A stretch of 64,000 nt of DNA. Origin: Hymenoscyphus infarciens. Its lineage: Eukaryota; Ascomycota; Leotiomycetes; Helotiales; Helotiaceae. The position numbers and the translations under genes are program-made. Where the stretch lies: contig LLCB01000180.1 of NCBI GenBank assembly GCA_001414345.1, positions 54,535-118,534 on the forward strand. The letters are read 5' to 3'. This document shows positions 60,608-64,000 of the stretch, piece by piece (position 1 is the stretch's first letter; each line of letters opens with the position of its first letter). The notes under the pieces are model-generated. The model was not told the origin of the DNA and did not search any database. It saw only the letters and a program-made list of their open reading frames with translations.

Positions 60608-60895
60608 ATGCTGACTGTCATATACGAGCTGGGAGATATGGCCAAACATATCTCGCAGCCGCTGTTTACATGTCTTCTATTCCTCCAGCCAAGCATTGTT
60701 CAACCGTTTGTTTCAATGCTCGGTCGAATACTTTTATTTTGTACGATATTCGGATCCCCCTTAATACTGCCATACATCCTGAACCACGTCATTTTGCCGG
60801 GAGATTTTGAGGAAATTAGAAATGAGGACATAGAAGGGTATAGCGAAGAAGAGTTCTTCAATGCAATCTTGCAAGCAAGATCTGGAAAGTGGTAG
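60608..60895 (+). CDS. possible small membrane protein, 95 aa
   Basis: An open frame with an N-terminal half of two hydrophobic stretches (FTCLLFLQPSIVQPFV and GRILLFCTIFGSPLILPYIL) and an acidic C-terminal third (DFEEIRNEDIEGYSEEEFF). The amino-acid composition is plausible for a real protein or the last exon of one. No family was recognised and no upstream exon was found. Confidence 0.3.
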   Translation: MLTVIYELGDMAKHISQPLFTCLLFLQPSIVQPFVSMLGRILLFCTIFGSPLILPYILNHVILPGDFEEIRNEDIEGYSEEEFFNAILQARSGKW

Positions 60896-61424
60896 AGGGT
60901 CTTGTAGATGATTGTTTGAGTCAGGTAAGCGAATCCCCAATATACAAAGGCTCCAAAGACAACTTCTGATTATATCCCAGATTTGATTTTGTCCAATATC
61001 AGACTATGATCGACCTGGCGCGCACTTTATCACTCTTCAGCGAGGGATGGAAAAGGGTTTCATGGAGCTTGGTGGAGAACACTTCTTGTCTAGCGAAGGG
61101 TTGGAAACTACAATTTGACACAAAGCACTCTTAAATAGTCAGCATATCACTTTCTTGAATGGCACGTGAAGTGATTTCTCATGACCAACACGTTCCCATG
61201 CTCATTTCGCAATGATAAAGTACAAGCAAGTACTAGGGTTTGATGGCAATGTTTACCCCGCCTACCCGATATACTAGAGAGAGAGCGTGACAGTTGTGGA
61301 TGATGTTTCATGAGGTCTGGAAGGATTCGGAAATGTCACCTAACTACATTGCATGGCAGCCGAGTCGATATCGTGCGATTCGCGTGCCCATGGGGGGGCG
61401 GGATGGGATAGCCCCACCCCACAG

Positions 61425-61438
61425 CCCCCCCCCCCCCC
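61425..61438. repeat. C14 homopolymer
   Basis: Fourteen consecutive C about 120 nt beyond the stop codon of the CYP7/8-like gene. Confidence 0.9.
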
Positions 61439-61555
61439 GGACCAAGTGGGGCAATCCCGCCTTGGCCGAAAACTACGCCTCATGGTCACAGACTGGGGGG
61501 AATTACCAGTACAGCCAAGGACTCAATTTTCCATTTCAAAGATATGCAATGCCGG

Positions 61556-63411
61556 TCAAATCTTCCAGATTCTAACAGCCAGCTTGCTCTTTGGAGCGAG
61601 AATTCCCACCCCAAATGTACTCTTTGCAAACTCAGGTTGATCTCCCTCAAATTCAATTTCGTAATTTTTGAGAAAATAAACAACTGTATGGATTATCTCC
61701 ATTTTGGCGAATGAGCGACCGGGACACATTGTATCACCACCCCCAAAAGGTATAAATGTTCCGGCAAGACCATCCGTCGAGAAGCTGACGTCTTTCTCTG
61801 ACACATTTTTTGTTGAAGAGTCGATTCCAGGAAATTCCTCGGAAACGACCTTTCTGGGGGCTGGATGCTTGGAAGGTCCAGAGAGTTTCTGTTCTTCAGA
61901 CACCAGGAATCTTTCATCCCAGAAGTCATCCAGCGAGTGTGTCTCTTCAGTTGTTCCTGTGTTCCAAGCATTGATATCGTGATGCCTTCCAAAGGTAGAA
62001 ATGCCCATGTAGCTACCACGTGGAACAATCCAGTTATTGACTCTAGTATCAGTCAAAGATGGACCCCGTAACACCATATCAGCGCTGTAAAAACGAAGCG
62101 TTTCTGCAAACAGGCTTTGCAAATAAGGTGAATTTGCCAATATGTAAGGGCCGGGATCAGGCCCATACACAGATTCAATTTCCGAAAGTGTTCTTTCTAC
62201 ACGAGCTCGCACCTTCTTATCTGACAAGATGCGAGTGAGTAACCAGAAAACTGTGTTGGTGGCATTGTGATTTGCACTTGTTCTGTTTAGCCAATTTCCA
62301 AGTTTATGGATCTGGGAGAATACATACGCCCACAATAATGCCATATCTTCACTTGCTTGTGCATCAGAAGTCATGGGCTCCATTTTCTTCCACGCTTGTT
62401 GTCTACACTTCACAAGTTCCGGAACGACGGACTCGTCAAAAACGGTGAAATCACCGGTAGTCTCCAATTTGGCTGGGTCCCTCTGGAGCATAGAATGGTA
62501 ATTCTTGAATCCTTGGATGCAACGATCTTTAGATGAATGTGCAGCGGAAATCATCCATTTTGGGAGACCTTTTGCCAAAAGTGTTGAGCTGCGATCATGC
62601 TCTATGAAATCGCCAAGTAGCCCTGGGGTTGTACCTAGAAGTTGGGGTCCAAACATACAGCCTGCAGTGGTTTCAACCATTGCGGACTGTAAGATGTATA
62701 ACAAATCTGGGTGTGAAATAGCAGAAGCAGTATCGAGTTTCAATTGGTGGGAGAGACTGATAGGAAGTATTCTTTCGTAACTATGTATTAGAGGCTTCAA
62801 TCCAGGACCAGTGAGAAGCTTCCGCATACTACTATGGACCAGATACTCGAACCTGTGCTCAGGCTTGGTGACGGGGTATCCCGGCGGCAATGGAAGCGAT
62901 TTTGGATGCTTTCCGGTGTAATCAGCGGCAATAAATTCGTGAGCTTCAGGTGGCATATTGAACATGGCTGTTGTACCAAGATGTCGATATGCTTTGTTCG
63001 TAGCTGTATGAGATTGGGCAAAGAGAGATGTGACGTCCGATGGAGAAAAGAACATGTAGAATTTCACTCTGAACATATCAACATAAGCCGGCATGTAGCT
63101 CCATTTTTCCCTGTAGAATTGCGTCAGTTTATCTTGTTGAGTGTTTTATTGTGTTCATATCAAACATACATTACATTGAGTACAAAGCCAGACGGGTCCC
63201 AAGCAAAAGGCAATGCATGGGCAAGAATTGGAATCTGATATGGAAACGTCTGAGGAACTTTGCCTTCTTTCGTTGTTTTCGGAACCCGATAGGTTCTTAC
63301 CCACGCCGTAGTGAAATTGACGAAAAAGACACCCACGATCAGTGACCATATTTGAAAACCAGTCAAGTATACTTGACTGTTCCAGTACTGAAGAATAGAT
63401 GAAGTAAGCAT
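61556..63411 (-). CDS. cytochrome P450, CYP7/8-like
   Basis: Two exons on the minus strand, 63411-63170 and 63110-61556, give 598 aa. The 59-nt intron join reads LNVMEKWSYMPAYV. A membrane anchor lies at ~19-38 (FQIWSLIVGVFFVNFTTAWV), followed by YQIPILAHALPFAWDP. The I-helix reads ANHNATNTVFW, lacking the usual AGxDT and resembling the CYP7/CYP8 (cholesterol 7-alpha-hydroxylase, prostacyclin synthase) group. AETLRFY carries ExxR, and the haem loop FGGGDTMCPGRSFAK has ligand Cys at ~543. It is intact and related to the dead P450 at 53.1-55.1 kb, sharing the NPK/DPS hinge layout and the LSKGLP/LAKGLP motif. The substrate is unknown, and a sterol- or lipid-derived compound is only a family-based guess. 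Confidence 0.9.
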
Positions 63412-63771
63412 GTTGATGTTCTCAAATGTACAAATTAGCGTGAGAGGCTTTTGAGACTCAAGTGAAAGATCAAAGAGAGCTGACCCTCTGGAAGGAATTT
63501 GGAAAGTACACTAAATTATTACGATGGATTTTGATTGCCAAGTCATTTCATGCTTCAGGCCGTATATTTCAGGAATCAGGATATGTATTTTGATGTGTAA
63601 ATATTGGATCACAACATTCTCTAGTTAATACAACATGTACAAAATCGCCCGGCGGCGCTTTTGTGGGGCGCTGGGGGCCTGGAACAAAACGCATAAGCTC
63701 CTGTGCAGTTTTCTCTATAGGGCTTTACGTATAGCAATCCCACCACGGGCATGCAAAAGTAACCGAGCCCC
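63412..63771. other. promoter side of the CYP7/8-like gene, nothing else seen
   Basis: Upstream region of the right-most P450. It contains only a short frame (63635-63817) that runs into the hairpin repeat. Confidence 0.4.
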
Positions 63772-63822
63772 GACCCTTAGGAGGGCCAGTCATACCGGTT
63801 ATGACTGGCCCTCCTAAGGGTC
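63772..63822. repeat. perfect 23-bp inverted repeat (hairpin)
   Basis: Arms GACCCTTAGGAGGGCCAGTC... and its exact complement, 23 bp each, surround a 5-bp centre CCGGT. It lies at the start of repeat-like DNA that runs to the window end. Confidence 0.9.
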
Positions 63823-64000
63823 ATATGACTCGGTTAGAGCGTTACGACGCGACGTGGTTCGGTATAGTACTATACGTATGCCGATTTAACCTAGAGCAAG
63901 TTATACCGGTTATAACTAGTTCTCCTAAGAGTTATATAACTAGGTTAGAGCGTTATAACGTAACGTAGTTTAGTATTCGTAGTAGCTCTATATAATAACT
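63799..64000. repeat. direct repeat: GC-normal unit and RIP-mutated copy
   Basis: The unit starting GGTTATGACTGGCCCTCCTA (63798) is repeated from ~63912 as GGTTATAACTAGTTCTCCTA. Both run on through TTAGAGCGTTA. Nearly all differences are G to A or C to T. The sequence reaches the window edge, so a larger repetitive element probably begins here. Confidence 0.75.

Larger units (their letters stand above)
59823..61555. other. intergenic; one possible small membrane ORF inside
   Basis: Normal composition. Apart from the frame at 60608-60895 (listed separately) and a C14 run, no gene or element was recognised. Confidence 0.45.

Overview
The window looks like a scaffold piece from a filamentous ascomycete (Pezizomycotina). 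The supporting signs are short spliceosomal introns with GTATGT/GTAAGT donors and CTAAC-type branch sites, a CFEM protein, a PTH11-like receptor, PDR-type ABC transporter remains, and very AT-rich blocks whose coding remnants carry Q-to-stop and W-to-stop changes. That last pattern (CpA to TpA) is the signature of repeat-induced point mutation (RIP). A lineage near Leotiomycetes is possible but is not shown by the sequence.

Layout. 1-6100: a small GC-normal ORF beside degraded AT-rich DNA. 6104-12351: housekeeping genes, namely an OTU-UBA deubiquitinase (minus), a peroxisomal D-amino-acid oxidase (plus, divergent) and an alpha/beta hydrolase (plus). 12352-20800: gene-poor, with ORF fragments, a 763-bp hAT-like element (15017-15779) and low-order repeats. 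20808-25666: a thioredoxin with an apparent mitochondrial presequence and a large disordered fungal protein. 25667-29279: gene-free and rich in simple repeats. 29280-37500: RIP-degraded LTR retroelements, including a complete short element with matching target duplications (31689-34303) and two solo LTRs. 37557-42170: a RIP-killed PDR ABC transporter. 42171-50830: a mariner-like MITE and a full-length LTR element (43289-49677) into which a second copy of the hAT-like element has inserted. 51260-55134: a PTH11-like receptor pseudogene and a P450 pseudogene. 56656-63411: three apparently intact genes, namely a CYP59-like P450, a GPI-type CFEM protein and a CYP7/8-like P450. 63412-64000: a perfect hairpin followed by a RIP-mutated copy of its right half.

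The transporter, receptor, two P450 types and CFEM protein together look like an accessory, metabolite- or host-related neighbourhood that is half erased by RIP. The intact P450 at the right end is related to the dead P450 at 53.1-55.1 kb. Exon coordinates and splice joins were worked out by eye from reading frame, splice consensus and conserved motifs. No database search was possible.
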